A stretch of 38,572 bases of DNA, from contig NZ_JBHTBW010000037.1 in assembly GCF_042665195.1 (NCBI RefSeq), positions 1-38,572 of the forward strand, given 5' to 3'. Below are positions 6,942-15,186 of this stretch, in pieces. This stretch comes from Laceyella putida (lineage in GTDB: Bacteria; Bacillota; Bacilli; Thermoactinomycetales; Thermoactinomycetaceae). The first letter of the stretch is position 1; every line of letters begins with the position of its first letter. A model generated the notes under the pieces. It was not told the DNA's origin, did not search any database, and saw only the letters and a list, made by a program, of their open reading frames with translations. The position numbers were made by a program, and so were the translations under genes.

Positions 6942-8224
6942 TGCGCGGAAAACAAGAGTTGATTGATAAATTGACAGGAATCCGGTCTTCGCGAAGAAGC
7001 TATTACAGCGAATTAAACGCTATGGTTGAAGAAATGCAGAAAAAGAATAAACAGTTGGAAGTGATTAACCAATTAACTCAAATCCATGTGAACAAGTCAT
7101 GGGAAGAAGTCAGTATCTACATCGCATCCCAGCTTTCTCAAGTGCTTACTTTTGACCGGTTTGTGTTGACTCTCATAGACCATTCTGATCTATTCTTTTA
7201 CATTTCGGAACAGGATGGAGCAAACTGGTCTTGTCACTTAGTCAAAAGACAAAATCAAACGGGCACAACCATGTCGATTACAGAATTTAAAAAGTTATTA
7301 AAAAGGGAGATATCGGACAGTTATGGTACGTCCGTTTGTTTGCAAAATCAGGCTGGAAAAATATATGGATTTCTCACTCTCTTGAATCGGGAAAAAGTGG
7401 AGTATCCCCAAGAGGAGTTTCAGTTTTATAAGAGGATCGGCGAACATGTGCGAGTATCCATCGAAAACATCCTCCTGTTTAAGGATGTTAGTGAAAAAGT
7501 GAAAATCGAGGCTCAGCTCATTCAGTCGGCAAAAATGGCCGCTTTAGGCGAGATGGCTGCAGGAATCGCCCATGAACTGAACAGTCCCTTAACAGCGATT
7601 CTGGGAAATGTCCAGCTTCTTATGCGAGAAATCAAAGACGGGCGATTAGGCAAGATGTTAACCGATATTTATCAATGCGGCCTTCGCAGCAAAAAAATTA
7701 TACAAAACTTATTAGCGTTCTCGAGACAAGAAGAATATCAATTTGAAAATATACACCTATGTGATGTGGTTGAAGATGTATTAAGTTTAGTAGGATATCA
7801 ACTATCTGTTTCCGGTATTTCAATAAAAAAAGAAACGGATCTCACCATTCCTCACGTCAGAGGCAGCCGTCATCAAATCGAACAGGTTTTGATCAACCTT
7901 CTTCTCAATGCAAAAGATGCCGTACAAGGAAAAAGCAACCCGGAAGTCATCGTTGGAACCTGTCTCACTTGTTTGGAGGAGCGACATTACGTTTCGGTCT
8001 ACGTGCGCGATAATGGAGTTGGAATTGAAGAAGAACATATATCCCAGATATTCAATCCTTTCTTCACAACAAAAGAAAAAATGAAGGGCACCGGCCTCGG
8101 ACTTTCCGTAAGTCTTGGCATCGCAGAGTCTCATGGCGGGAAGCTGCTGGTAGACAGTAAGGTCAACGAGTACAGCCAATTTTCCCTTCTGCTGCCAATC
8201 CAATCTATTGAGGGAGGGGAGTAA
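6941..8224 (+). CDS. Soluble sensor histidine kinase with GAF-like input domain
   Basis: A 427-residue NtrB-like kinase without membrane segments, so it should sense a cytoplasmic signal. Residues 20-45 look like a short coiled coil, and residues about 50-180 resemble a GAF sensor domain. The dimerisation/phosphoacceptor segment carries His211 in AGIAHELNSPL. The ATPase part shows the N box (INLLLNAKDAV), G1 (DNGVGI), F box (FNPFFTTKE) and G2 (GTGLGLS). It starts on the last base of the iron-dehydrogenase stop codon and is followed after one base by the response regulator. The ligand is unknown; an alcohol, an aldehyde or a redox state would fit the neighbours. Confidence 0.88.
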   Translation: MRGKQELIDKLTGIRSSRRSYYSELNAMVEEMQKKNKQLEVINQLTQIHVNKSWEEVSIYIASQLSQVLTFDRFVLTLIDHSDLFFYISEQDGANWSCHLVKRQNQTGTTMSITEFKKLLKREISDSYGTSVCLQNQAGKIYGFLTLLNREKVEYPQEEFQFYKRIGEHVRVSIENILLFKDVSEKVKIEAQLIQSAKMAALGEMAAGIAHELNSPLTAILGNVQLLMREIKDGRLGKMLTDIYQCGLRSKKIIQNLLAFSRQEEYQFENIHLCDVVEDVLSLVGYQLSVSGISIKKETDLTIPHVRGSRHQIEQVLINLLLNAKDAVQGKSNPEVIVGTCLTCLEERHYVSVYVRDNGVGIEEEHISQIFNPFFTTKEKMKGTGLGLSVSLGIAESHGGKLLVDSKVNEYSQFSLLLPIQSIEGGE

Positions 8225-8225
8225 A

Positions 8226-9656
8226 GTGAAGAGGGTGCTTGTAGTTGATGATGAAATCGAAGTGACATCTTTTTTTCGGTATTTCTTGGAAGATAAGGAT
8301 TGTGATGTGGTGGTTGCCAATTCAGGGCGAGAAGTGGAGGAGCTTCTTTTCCAACAGACACCCGCTTTTCACCTGGCATTGGTGGATTTAAAGATGCCTG
8401 ATGCAGATGGACTGGAGTTGTTGTCAAAAATTAAAGCAAAACACCCTGCCTGTGAAGTAATTATTATGACCGGCTACAGTACCGTCAAATCAGCTGTTTT
8501 AGCAATTCAAGCGGGGGCAAAAGACTATCTGGAAAAACCATTTGATGACCTGGACAGCCTGGAAAGAGTAATTGATTCAGTACTGATGAACACTTTCATC
8601 AAAGAAGAAAAACTGAATTTAGAAGCGGCGGAGTATGGGATCGTTTTTTCGCCTTCAAGCCCATTGCAGAAAGTTCTTACCGTAGCGAGCAAATTGGCGA
8701 AGAAAGCGATTAACATTTTAATCGAGGGAGAAACAGGGACTGGCAAGGAACTATTAGCGCGGTTTATTCACGGTTCCAGTCTGCGAGCCCAATATCCGTT
8801 CGTGGGCATCAATTGCGGGGCGATACCGGAATCCCTGCTAGAGAGTGAACTGTTCGGACACGAAAAAGGGGCATTTTCCGGGGCGATCAAGACCCGCAAG
8901 GGGTATTTTGAGCTGGCAAACAATGGAACGCTATTCCTGGATGAGATCGGAGAGGCACCGACTTCTATCCAGGTAAAATTGTTGCGCGTGTTAGAGACGG
9001 GAGAGTTCATGAGGGTAGGCAGTGAAGAGATACGAAAGAGTAATGTGCGGTTCATTTCAGCCACAAATCGAAATTTGGAATCCGAGGTTGAAAACAACCG
9101 ATTTCGTGCCGATCTTTTGTACCGGTTGGAGGGAGTGAAATTGTCAATCCCTCCTTTGCGGGAAAGACGCGAGGATATTCCGCTGATTGCGCAGAACTAT
9201 CTTGACAAAAAATATGGCGGTAAGTGCAGGCTTGATTCGGATACCGCCCAGATCTTAAAAATGTACGATTGGCCTGGTAACGTGAGACAGCTCCATAACG
9301 TACTCAATCAGACACATGCCATTCATGACTGTAAGAGATTAACACCGGACCATCTTCCAAAGTATCTGGTAAACAGAGCGCAGAATCCCGATAAAGAAAT
9401 ATCGGTTGCAATGCAAACAGAAGATTTTATTGAGCGGGAAGCTAAACAATTTGTGCAACGTCTGATAAATGGTTTAGACTCTGTCGAGCAGATTGATTTG
9501 AAAAAAGTAATGAAGCGGATCAGACAGATGGAAGGGGAAATCGGGAGAAAAATTATTGAAAAGGGGCTGTCTGAAACACAGGGAAACAGGCAATTATTGA
9601 GCAAGAAATTAAATATTACAACGAGGGTACTTCGATATATTTTAAATGAGAAGTAA
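8226..9656 (+). CDS. Sigma-54-dependent response regulator (NtrC type)
   Basis: A 476-residue activator with three domains. The receiver (1-120) has Asp8/Asp9, phosphoacceptor Asp54 in LVDLKMP and a Lys in LEKPF. The AAA+ domain (about 140-380) has Walker A GETGTGKE, the sigma-54 contact loop as GAFSGA instead of the usual GAFTGA, Walker B LFLDEIGE and the arginine-finger region RADLLYRL. A Fis-type HTH (GNRQLLSKKLNITTRVLRYI) forms the C-terminus. The GTG at 8226 behind GGGAGGGGA keeps the receiver intact and is preferred to a TTG six codons upstream. It should be phosphorylated by the adjacent kinase and activate the -24/-12 promoter of adhP, perhaps via the GGACGAA repeats. Confidence 0.9.
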   Translation: MKRVLVVDDEIEVTSFFRYFLEDKDCDVVVANSGREVEELLFQQTPAFHLALVDLKMPDADGLELLSKIKAKHPACEVIIMTGYSTVKSAVLAIQAGAKDYLEKPFDDLDSLERVIDSVLMNTFIKEEKLNLEAAEYGIVFSPSSPLQKVLTVASKLAKKAINILIEGETGTGKELLARFIHGSSLRAQYPFVGINCGAIPESLLESELFGHEKGAFSGAIKTRKGYFELANNGTLFLDEIGEAPTSIQVKLLRVLETGEFMRVGSEEIRKSNVRFISATNRNLESEVENNRFRADLLYRLEGVKLSIPPLRERREDIPLIAQNYLDKKYGGKCRLDSDTAQILKMYDWPGNVRQLHNVLNQTHAIHDCKRLTPDHLPKYLVNRAQNPDKEISVAMQTEDFIEREAKQFVQRLINGLDSVEQIDLKKVMKRIRQMEGEIGRKIIEKGLSETQGNRQLLSKKLNITTRVLRYILNEK

Positions 9657-9769
9657 AGAATCGTCTCACAGATTTTCGATGTCATATATCAATGAATCAC
9701 GATATTCTTCTAATTTATCCAACAAGAGTTGAAAACAGTTTGACACTTCGATGTTTCCTCGTTGATTAT

Positions 9770-9794
9770 ACTCCTCTCCATCTTGGAGAGGAGT
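9770..9794 (+). terminator. Hairpin after the sensor-regulator operon
   Basis: ACTCCTCTCC and GGAGAGGAGT form a perfect 10-bp stem with loop ATCTT, about 110 bp after the regulator stop. The T-run downstream is poor (TGTTAATC), so termination efficiency is uncertain. Confidence 0.5.
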
Positions 9795-9830
9795 TGTTAA
9801 TCATTTCTGATTTCCGTTTGGGTGGAGAAA

Positions 9831-9952
9831 TGGCTATTGCGATCGCTCCAAAACCGTTTTTCCATTCGCTTCACGTGTCCATCGGCGCTCATCGGAAAAG
9901 GTTTTTCCGCCTTCTTCCAATGGTCAACTTGATTTGCCAGACACGCCCCAGT
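9831..9952. mobile_element. Truncated copy of the MITE-like repeat
   Basis: About 120 bp are clearly homologous to the element at 17721-17856, including the shared stretch CCATCGGCGCTCATCGG and the right end TTTGCCAGACACGCCCCAG. The left terminal repeat is missing. Recognisable aldehyde dehydrogenase coding sequence resumes about 25 bp after the right end, so insertion of this element probably removed the start of that gene. Confidence 0.7.
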
Positions 9953-9977
9953 CGAGGAGTTCTAACTTCATGCAGGT

Positions 9978-11241
9978 ACAACCACCGGAAACCCTTGGCA
10001 AAAATGCAATTGGCGAATAAGAAAGACGTGGATGAGGCATATAAGGCTGCACGAGACGCGCAGAAAGTATGGGAAGCTGTGCCTGCTTTGATAAATCAGC
10101 AATAATCGAAAAGGCGGCACAAATCCTGGAAAATCGAAAGGAGGAAGTCATCAATCTTATCATAGATGAGACGGGGAGTTCTTTTGTTAAAGCGAATTTT
10201 GAAGTAAATAGCGCAATCCATTTCATGAAGGAAACGGCAACTTATCCTTTGCGCATGCGTGGAGAAATTCTGCCATCTCTTATACCGGGCAAAGAAAATC
10301 GGGTATATCGTATTCCATTAGGTGTAGTGGGTGTGATTGCCCCGTGGAATGTTCCGCTCCATCTGGCTATGCGTTCCGTGACAGCGGCACTGGCGGCAGG
10401 AAACGGCGTTGTGCTAAAACCCGACTTACAAACGTTTATCGCCGGTGGGATCATTATTGCTGAGGTGTTTCAGGAAGCCGGAATCCCTGATGGGTTGTTG
10501 AACGTTATTGTCTATGATCTTAATGAAATTGGAGACTATTTTTTAGAACACCCGGTTCCGAGAATGATTTCATTCACTGGATCAACGGCTGCCGGACGGC
10601 ATATAGCAACGGTTGCCGCCCAGCATCTCAAAAAAGCCGCTCTTGAGCTGGGAGGCAATAGCGCATTTGTTGTACTCGATGACGCAGATGTAGAACAAGC
10701 CGCTTCAGCCGCCGTTTTCGGAAAATTTATCCATCAGGGCCAAATTTGTATGTCTGTCAACAGAATCATTGTAGACCGTAAAATCTATAAACAGTTTGTT
10801 GATGTGTTTATGGAGAAAGTTTGCAAAATAAAAGTGGGAAATCCTGCAGAACACGATACGATCATTGGCCCGCTTATCAATAGAAAACAAGTGGATCGAA
10901 TCCTGAACTTAATAGACAAGAGCGTGCAAGAAGGAGCCAAGCTGATTTTTAAAGGAAATGTAAAGGGCAATTTGATGGAACCATTCATTCTCATCGACGC
11001 CAGAAATGACATGGCCATTGCACAGAACGAAATTTTTGGTCCTGTTGCCGTTATCATTCCGGTGGACAGCGAAGAAGAGGCCATTGAAGCGGCCAATGGT
11101 ACGCTGTACGGGCTAAGCGGATCAGTTTTCGCCGGAACGATTGAAAGAGGGATTCGTGTCGCTGAGCAAATTCAAACCGGAATGATTCACGTCAATGATC
11201 AAAGTGTAAACGATGAACCGCGTCAATATCCTTTCTCTTAA
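9978..11241 (+). pseudogene. Broken aldehyde dehydrogenase (benzaldehyde/vanillin dehydrogenase-like)
   Basis: Aldehyde dehydrogenase with at least three lesions. The first roughly 30 codons are replaced by the MITE-like repeat. A one-base deletion in the T-run at 10087-10089 shifts the frame: adding one T restores VPAFDKSAIIEKAAQIL across the break. Near the end, NDEP runs directly into RQYPFS, dropping the family's usual C-terminal GGxKxSGxGR segment by an in-frame deletion. The middle is intact: APWNVPLHLA, FTGSTAAG, base Glu in LELGGN and catalytic Cys in HQGQICMS. It lies behind the sigma-54 regulator and may once have belonged to the same regulon. A shortened product from an internal start is conceivable but unlikely to be active. 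Confidence 0.85.
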
Positions 11242-11280
11242 ATGGTTTATAACTGCATTTAATCCTCATGGAAAGGCGCA

Positions 11281-11335
11281 GGGACGAAACCGGAAAAGTT
11301 CGTTTCGTCCCGCTCATACATGAATGATGAGCGGG
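11281..11335. promoter_or_regulatory. Second GGACGAA inverted repeat and overlapping hairpin
   Basis: GGGACGAAAC (11281-11290) and GTTTCGTCCC (11302-11311) form a perfect 10-bp inverted repeat using the same GGACGAA core as the repeats upstream of adhP. Its right arm overlaps a second hairpin, CCCGCTCAT/ATGAGCGGG (11309-11335). It may be another regulator-binding site, or a terminator pair after the broken aldehyde dehydrogenase; no long T-run follows. Confidence 0.45.
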
Positions 11336-11436
11336 TTATCACAATCTGAACGGGAGAGATGTGATGACACGAGGAGCGTGAAAAGACTGCTTTCACAGAA
11401 AAAAGAGTTACAAGACTGGATGCTGTAATGAAAAAA

Positions 11437-11472
11437 GGAAAACCACGGATCAAATTTGATCTGTGGTTTTCC
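11437..11472. other. 15-bp hairpin in an IS remnant
   Basis: GGAAAACCACGGATC and GATCTGTGGTTTTCC pair over 15 positions (one G-U wobble) around loop AAATTT. It abuts the tnpB fragment. It could be a terminator or a leftover of a subterminal palindrome from the same element. Confidence 0.45.
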
Positions 11473-11599
11473 ATCTTTCAAGACCTGCTCAAATTGTGGT
11501 CCAACGAAGGATAACTTCAGCCTGTCTGAGCGAATATTTGCTTGCGCTGTGAATGCTGCGATCAACATCAAAAACGAAGGACTGAAAGAGCTATCCTGA
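11471..11599 (+). pseudogene. C-terminal fragment of an IS200/IS605-family tnpB
   Basis: The frame reads PSFKTCSNCG, then SLSERIFAC, then NAAINIKNEG, ending at a TGA. This is the characteristic zinc-ribbon and final helix of TnpB (OrfB) proteins. The second zinc knuckle, normally C-x-x-C followed by DRDxNAA, is deleted between FAC and AVNAAIN. Everything upstream of the zinc ribbon is missing. It is a non-functional relic with no associated tnpA. Confidence 0.8.
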
Positions 11600-11626
11600 T
11601 TTTTTATAACCGTAGGGGTTACAGAA

Positions 11627-12247
11627 TTAATTAAGATGGCCTTTCATCTTTGCGATTACATCGGAAGGGGAAAGCTTTCTGCCGGCGGGCAGATTTAATA
11701 CTTTGGCGGCACCTTGGCTCAGATAAACGTTTTCGCTTTTGCTTGTCTTAGCAACGAAGATGCCTTGTCCTTCAAATTCGAAGTAACGGATTTGGTTGTC
11801 TCTTTTTACATTGGTTTTCGCGGCTTTGTACATTTTCATCAAATCTTTGCTGCGGTTTTTCCCGCCCATTTTAATAGGTTCGGCATGATTGGCGACAACA
11901 ATGCCCTGCGGCTGGTCTCCTTTCATCATGAACCAAAGCTTTTCATCGGAAGGTTTCAGCATTCCGGCAAGGCTGGTCCCTTTATAAGATCTGATTCCTC
12001 CTGCGTCTGGCGTAAGGGAAATCGGAATGGAGAAGGAAGAGAGTTTGAGTCCCTCAACTGAGACGGCTTCATGAGGCATTAAAGATTTCCCCTGCTTTGG
12101 AGATTTTTGCGAAATCGCTTTCAGATAGTCGTTAAACGCTGTTTTTTCAGGTTGGTCTGAAGCGAACCCGCTACCGATAAAACCGACTAGTCCGACAGTG
12201 GCGACGACAGCGATGGTAGGGATGATGAATTTTAAGCTTCTTAGCAT
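11627..12247 (-). CDS. Exported protein of unknown function, partner of the cysteine protease
   Basis: A 206-residue protein not assigned to a family. Residues about 7-27 form a hydrophobic segment followed by a plausible signal-peptidase site (GSGFASDQ), so it should be secreted or membrane-anchored. The mature part is soluble and basic, with no cysteine. The ATG at 12247 has AAGGAGGAG upstream. It begins 30 bp after the protease gene on the same strand, so the two are probably co-transcribed and act together outside the membrane. A role as separate pro-domain, inhibitor or chaperone of the protease is a guess from this pairing. Confidence 0.7.
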   Translation of the reverse strand: MLRSLKFIIPTIAVVATVGLVGFIGSGFASDQPEKTAFNDYLKAISQKSPKQGKSLMPHEAVSVEGLKLSSFSIPISLTPDAGGIRSYKGTSLAGMLKPSDEKLWFMMKGDQPQGIVVANHAEPIKMGGKNRSKDLMKMYKAAKTNVKRDNQIRYFEFEGQGIFVAKTSKSENVYLSQGAAKVLNLPAGRKLSPSDVIAKMKGHLN

Positions 12248-12277
12248 GACCTATCTCCTCCTTGATGTTATCCATGA

Positions 12278-12847
12278 TCAGTAACCGACATCATAGATGA
12301 GTTCTCTCCAATAAAAATTGTTGTTGTTTTTGAACGAATTGTAATTCATATAGTAGTGATCTCCGTACCAAGGGTCCATGTATTCTACATAATTGGTGTT
12401 GTTAGATGTGAAATACCCATCCATAACGACAAAATGTCCAATCGTGGCCCCGTTTGTCCACCAGATAAGCGGAATCATCGGTCTGCCATTGTTGATTTGT
12501 GATTGAATAAATGAGTAGTTGGGGTAATACCAATTTCCGTTGTAATTTGTCCATCTGGATGTTAAACCATTGTGGGACAGCCCTTTTTGGATTTCGTAAC
12601 TGGTTGCGGGGTTATTATAGTACCCACCTTTGACAGCATAAGCAAAATCATATTGAGAAACGTTTTTGCCTTTATATTGCGCAACCGCGGCACCACTTGC
12701 CGCCCAACACCAGTTGCTGTACACCTGTTTGATTTCGGGGACGTAAGCACCGTAAGCATTCGCTTGTTCAGACGTTACCAATTGGAGTCCCATGGCGGAA
12801 ACGAAAGAGAAAAGTATGTAAACAAAAAATAGTCTAACTCTGGTCAC
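12278..12847 (-). CDS. Secreted papain-like cysteine protease
   Basis: A 189-residue exported protein. A signal peptide with a hydrophobic core at about residues 6-24 ends at NANA-like QANA|YG (cut after residue 31). The papain-like core has catalytic Cys47 in the hallmark NWCWAASGA, His138 in GHFVVMDGY and an acidic partner Asp158 in YMDPW, as in bacterial papain-like (C39/C70-like) proteases. The GTG at 12847 behind GAGAGGAA is preferred because it places the signal peptide at the N-terminus; a TTG 22 codons upstream would precede it with a polar stretch. The tail is rich in Asn and Tyr. It leads a two-gene operon. Substrate unknown; a bacteriocin-like or self-processing role is possible. 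Confidence 0.82.
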   Translation of the reverse strand: MTRVRLFFVYILFSFVSAMGLQLVTSEQANAYGAYVPEIKQVYSNWCWAASGAAVAQYKGKNVSQYDFAYAVKGGYYNNPATSYEIQKGLSHNGLTSRWTNYNGNWYYPNYSFIQSQINNGRPMIPLIWWTNGATIGHFVVMDGYFTSNNTNYVEYMDPWYGDHYYMNYNSFKNNNNFYWRELIYDVGY

Positions 12848-13204
12848 GGATGCACTTCCTCTCTTTTGTTGGTTAAGAATGATGGAACAAGTAGCAGAGA
12901 AGTTCAGATTCAACTAACTGATGCACCCCTCCTTCAATTGAAAATGGAATTTTAAGATTGTACAAACTATTAAATATATTCGCGAAATCAATTATATAAC
13001 ATATTGAGCGGATATAAAATCATATTTGGATCTCATTTTCGAATAGTACTCTATCCTTGTTAAGTGTAACAATCATAGTTGACCGCAGAAATAAGCAGTT
13101 AAAAGGTATTTCCATTTTAAAAATACATTGTATTTCGATGTATGTAGTGTTAACATGTATTCGTGATTTGAAAACATGTTGATATTTTTCCATGAGGTGC
13201 ATTT
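12848..13204. other. AT-rich intergenic region between divergent genes
   Basis: About 360 bp separate the protease operon and the phosphoesterase gene. The DNA is AT-rich and must hold both promoters, but I see no confident -35/-10 pair, operator or gene. Short ORFs here have no supporting features. Confidence 0.5.
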
Positions 13205-14062
13205 ATGAAAACCGAAACGTCCGTCAACCGAAGAACGTTTATTAAGAGAACCATCCAATATGCTTTAGGTGTCTTCGGATCTCTGGGTTTATCTTCGTTT
13301 TATTCTTATTGGATCGAACCCCATTTCATTGAAACGAAAAAGGTAGACATCATTCTACCACGTTTACCTGAATCTTTCCGTGATTTCCGCATTTGCCATT
13401 TCAGTGACTTGCATCTGGGAGACCATTTTAAACCGGGTGATTTGCTTTCTGTGGCAGAGCTGATTCAATCAACCAACGCCGATGTGATCTGCTTTACCGG
13501 TGATCTTTTTGACCACCAGCCCGTTGGAGTGTCAAAAACGATTCGATGCTTATCCCAACTTCATGCGCCATTTGGGAAATATGCGGTACTGGGGAATCAC
13601 GATAACTGGGGAAACCGCTGGGACGTCGAGCGGGTGTTGCGAAAAGCGGATTTCCGCCTTTTGGAAAATAAACACGTTCCTTTGAGAAAAAGGGGGCAGG
13701 AGATCTTTCTTGCAGGGGTGGATGACCCGTGGGTGGGCAAGCCGGAGATTGAACAGGCCTTGCAAGGCATTCCCGAAAATGCCTGTACGATCCTGCTTGC
13801 GCATGAGCCGGATTTTGCCGACGAATATGCCCATTATCCGGTTGATCTGCAATTATCCGGCCACAGTCATGGGGGACAAGTGTGCCTTCCGTTTGTGGGA
13901 CCGATTTATACTCCGCCCCATTCACAAAAATATCCGAGTGGATTGTATCAGGTAAATAGCGATTTTCAAGTGTACACCACAAGGGGGATCGGAATGACAA
14001 GGTTTCCTATTCGGTTTAATTGCAGACCAGAAATCACCGTCATTACCTTAAAATCAACATAA
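13205..14062 (+). CDS. ykuE: Tat-exported metallophosphoesterase (YkuE-like)
   Basis: A 285-residue calcineurin-type phosphoesterase. The N-terminus carries a twin-arginine motif (NRRTFIKRT) followed by a hydrophobic stretch (about 18-35), as in the Tat substrate YkuE of Bacillus. The five metal-binding blocks are visible: SDLHLGD, TGDLFDH, LGNHDNWG, LLAHEPD and LSGHSHGGQ. It should bind two metal ions and act in the wall or at the outer membrane face. The ATG at 13205 follows GAGGTG. It is followed after 20 bp by the PadR gene, suggesting a shared transcript. The exact substrate is unknown; undecaprenyl- or lipid-linked phosphates and nucleotides are family options. Confidence 0.88.
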   Translation: MKTETSVNRRTFIKRTIQYALGVFGSLGLSSFYSYWIEPHFIETKKVDIILPRLPESFRDFRICHFSDLHLGDHFKPGDLLSVAELIQSTNADVICFTGDLFDHQPVGVSKTIRCLSQLHAPFGKYAVLGNHDNWGNRWDVERVLRKADFRLLENKHVPLRKRGQEIFLAGVDDPWVGKPEIEQALQGIPENACTILLAHEPDFADEYAHYPVDLQLSGHSHGGQVCLPFVGPIYTPPHSQKYPSGLYQVNSDFQVYTTRGIGMTRFPIRFNCRPEITVITLKST

Positions 14063-14082
14063 CCAAAGAGGTGAGAGTTGTC

Positions 14083-14409
14083 GTGGAAAAAGAGTTGTTA
14101 AAAGGAAGTATTGATCTTATTCTTCTTTCGCTGATCGCACAAGAGGATCAATACGGTTATTCATTGGCCAAAAAGATAAAAGTGTTGAGTGGTGAAATGT
14201 ATGAAATCGGTGAAGGAACCTTATATCCAGCCTTAAAGCGCCTGGAATCGAAAAAAGCCATTGAATCTTATTGGGGAGAAAATGGCAACGGGGGCCGGCG
14301 GAAATACTATCGCATCACGAAGCAAGGGCTTCAGCTGATGGAAGAAAAAATAAAAGGTTGGCATGCCATGCATAACCTGATTACGGCAGCCTTAAACGGG
14401 GAGGGATAA
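14083..14409 (+). CDS. PadR-family transcriptional regulator
   Basis: A 108-residue winged-helix protein: LKGSIDLILLSLI, YGYSLAKKI, EGTLYPALKRLE and GRRKYYRITKQG are typical PadR blocks. The GTG at 14083 behind AGAGGTGA is preferred; an earlier ATG in the frame overlaps the end of the phosphoesterase gene. The gene for a HAAS-VanZ membrane protein starts two bases after its stop, the standard PadR/HAAS pairing, so it probably represses its own operon in response to envelope stress or a drug. No operator was identified. Confidence 0.88.
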   Translation: MEKELLKGSIDLILLSLIAQEDQYGYSLAKKIKVLSGEMYEIGEGTLYPALKRLESKKAIESYWGENGNGGRRKYYRITKQGLQLMEEKIKGWHAMHNLITAALNGEG

Positions 14410-14411
14410 AA

Positions 14412-15131
14412 ATGGGCCTGGAAGAGTATTTGGACAAGATTGTTCGTGGGTTGCCCTGCTCCAAACGGAAAAAACAAGACATTTATGATGAGCTGCTCGA
14501 TCACCTGCAAATGTTGAAAGAAGAGTTTGCCAGTGATGGATATGATGAACGGAAAGCGGAACAATTGGCGATAGAGGCGTTTGGGACCCATCAGACCATC
14601 GCCAGGGAACTCAAAAAATCCCTTCCCCTCATCGATGAGTATCGCAAAAAATGGGTGGGAATGGGATTTCTCGTGTACATGCTTTCAATGGTTTATCTGC
14701 TTTTCATCAATATGGACCGTTTTGTGGGCAGGGATTTCATCATACACAGAAGAGCGCAGTTTCCGGAGTACAGTTATGTATATCATAATTTGGTCCCGTT
14801 CCATACCATAAAAAATTACCTGATCTATTTTGATCACTATCCCTTATTCAATTGGGTTTGCAATCTGTTCGGGAACATTATTTTCTTTATCCCGCTGGGT
14901 CTGCTGTTGCCTTTGCTGTTCTCAAGCTGCCATCCATTGGAGCGGTTGTTTGCCTACCTTTTTTCCACCAGCTTCTTCTTTGAAACACTTCAATATTTGT
15001 TTGATTTGGGACGTTTTGATGTGGATGATATTCTCCTTAATTTGACAGGCGGCCTTCTTGGCTATGCCCTCTATCGCCTTTTTTATTTGCGTCAGCGGAG
15101 ATTGAGACATGATGAAGAGCAGAATGGGTGA
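14412..15131 (+). CDS. HAAS domain-VanZ family membrane protein
   Basis: A 239-residue protein in two parts. Residues 1-75 (LEEYLDKIVRGL, YDELLDHL, AFGTHQTIARELK) match the permease-prefix/HAAS module that is usually encoded beside PadR regulators. Residues about 78-230 have four to five membrane segments and the VanZ-like pattern (LVPFHTIKNY, NLFGNIIFFIPLG, LFDLGRFDVDDILLNLTGG). VanZ proteins can lower sensitivity to teicoplanin-type glycopeptides by an unclear route. The fusion links a PadR circuit to a cell-wall antibiotic protein. It starts two bases after padR. Confidence 0.88.
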   Translation: MGLEEYLDKIVRGLPCSKRKKQDIYDELLDHLQMLKEEFASDGYDERKAEQLAIEAFGTHQTIARELKKSLPLIDEYRKKWVGMGFLVYMLSMVYLLFINMDRFVGRDFIIHRRAQFPEYSYVYHNLVPFHTIKNYLIYFDHYPLFNWVCNLFGNIIFFIPLGLLLPLLFSSCHPLERLFAYLFSTSFFFETLQYLFDLGRFDVDDILLNLTGGLLGYALYRLFYLRQRRLRHDEEQNG

Positions 15132-15186
15132 CTGATGGGAGATCGTGAGCCGCGACAAAGAAATGGATTTTGCAAGGAGGATGTTT

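Noticed and set aside
9692..10105. 137-codon ORF before the broken aldehyde dehydrogenase
   Set aside because: It is a chance fusion of MITE sequence with the frameshifted start of the dehydrogenase; only its last 40 or so codons are meaningful.
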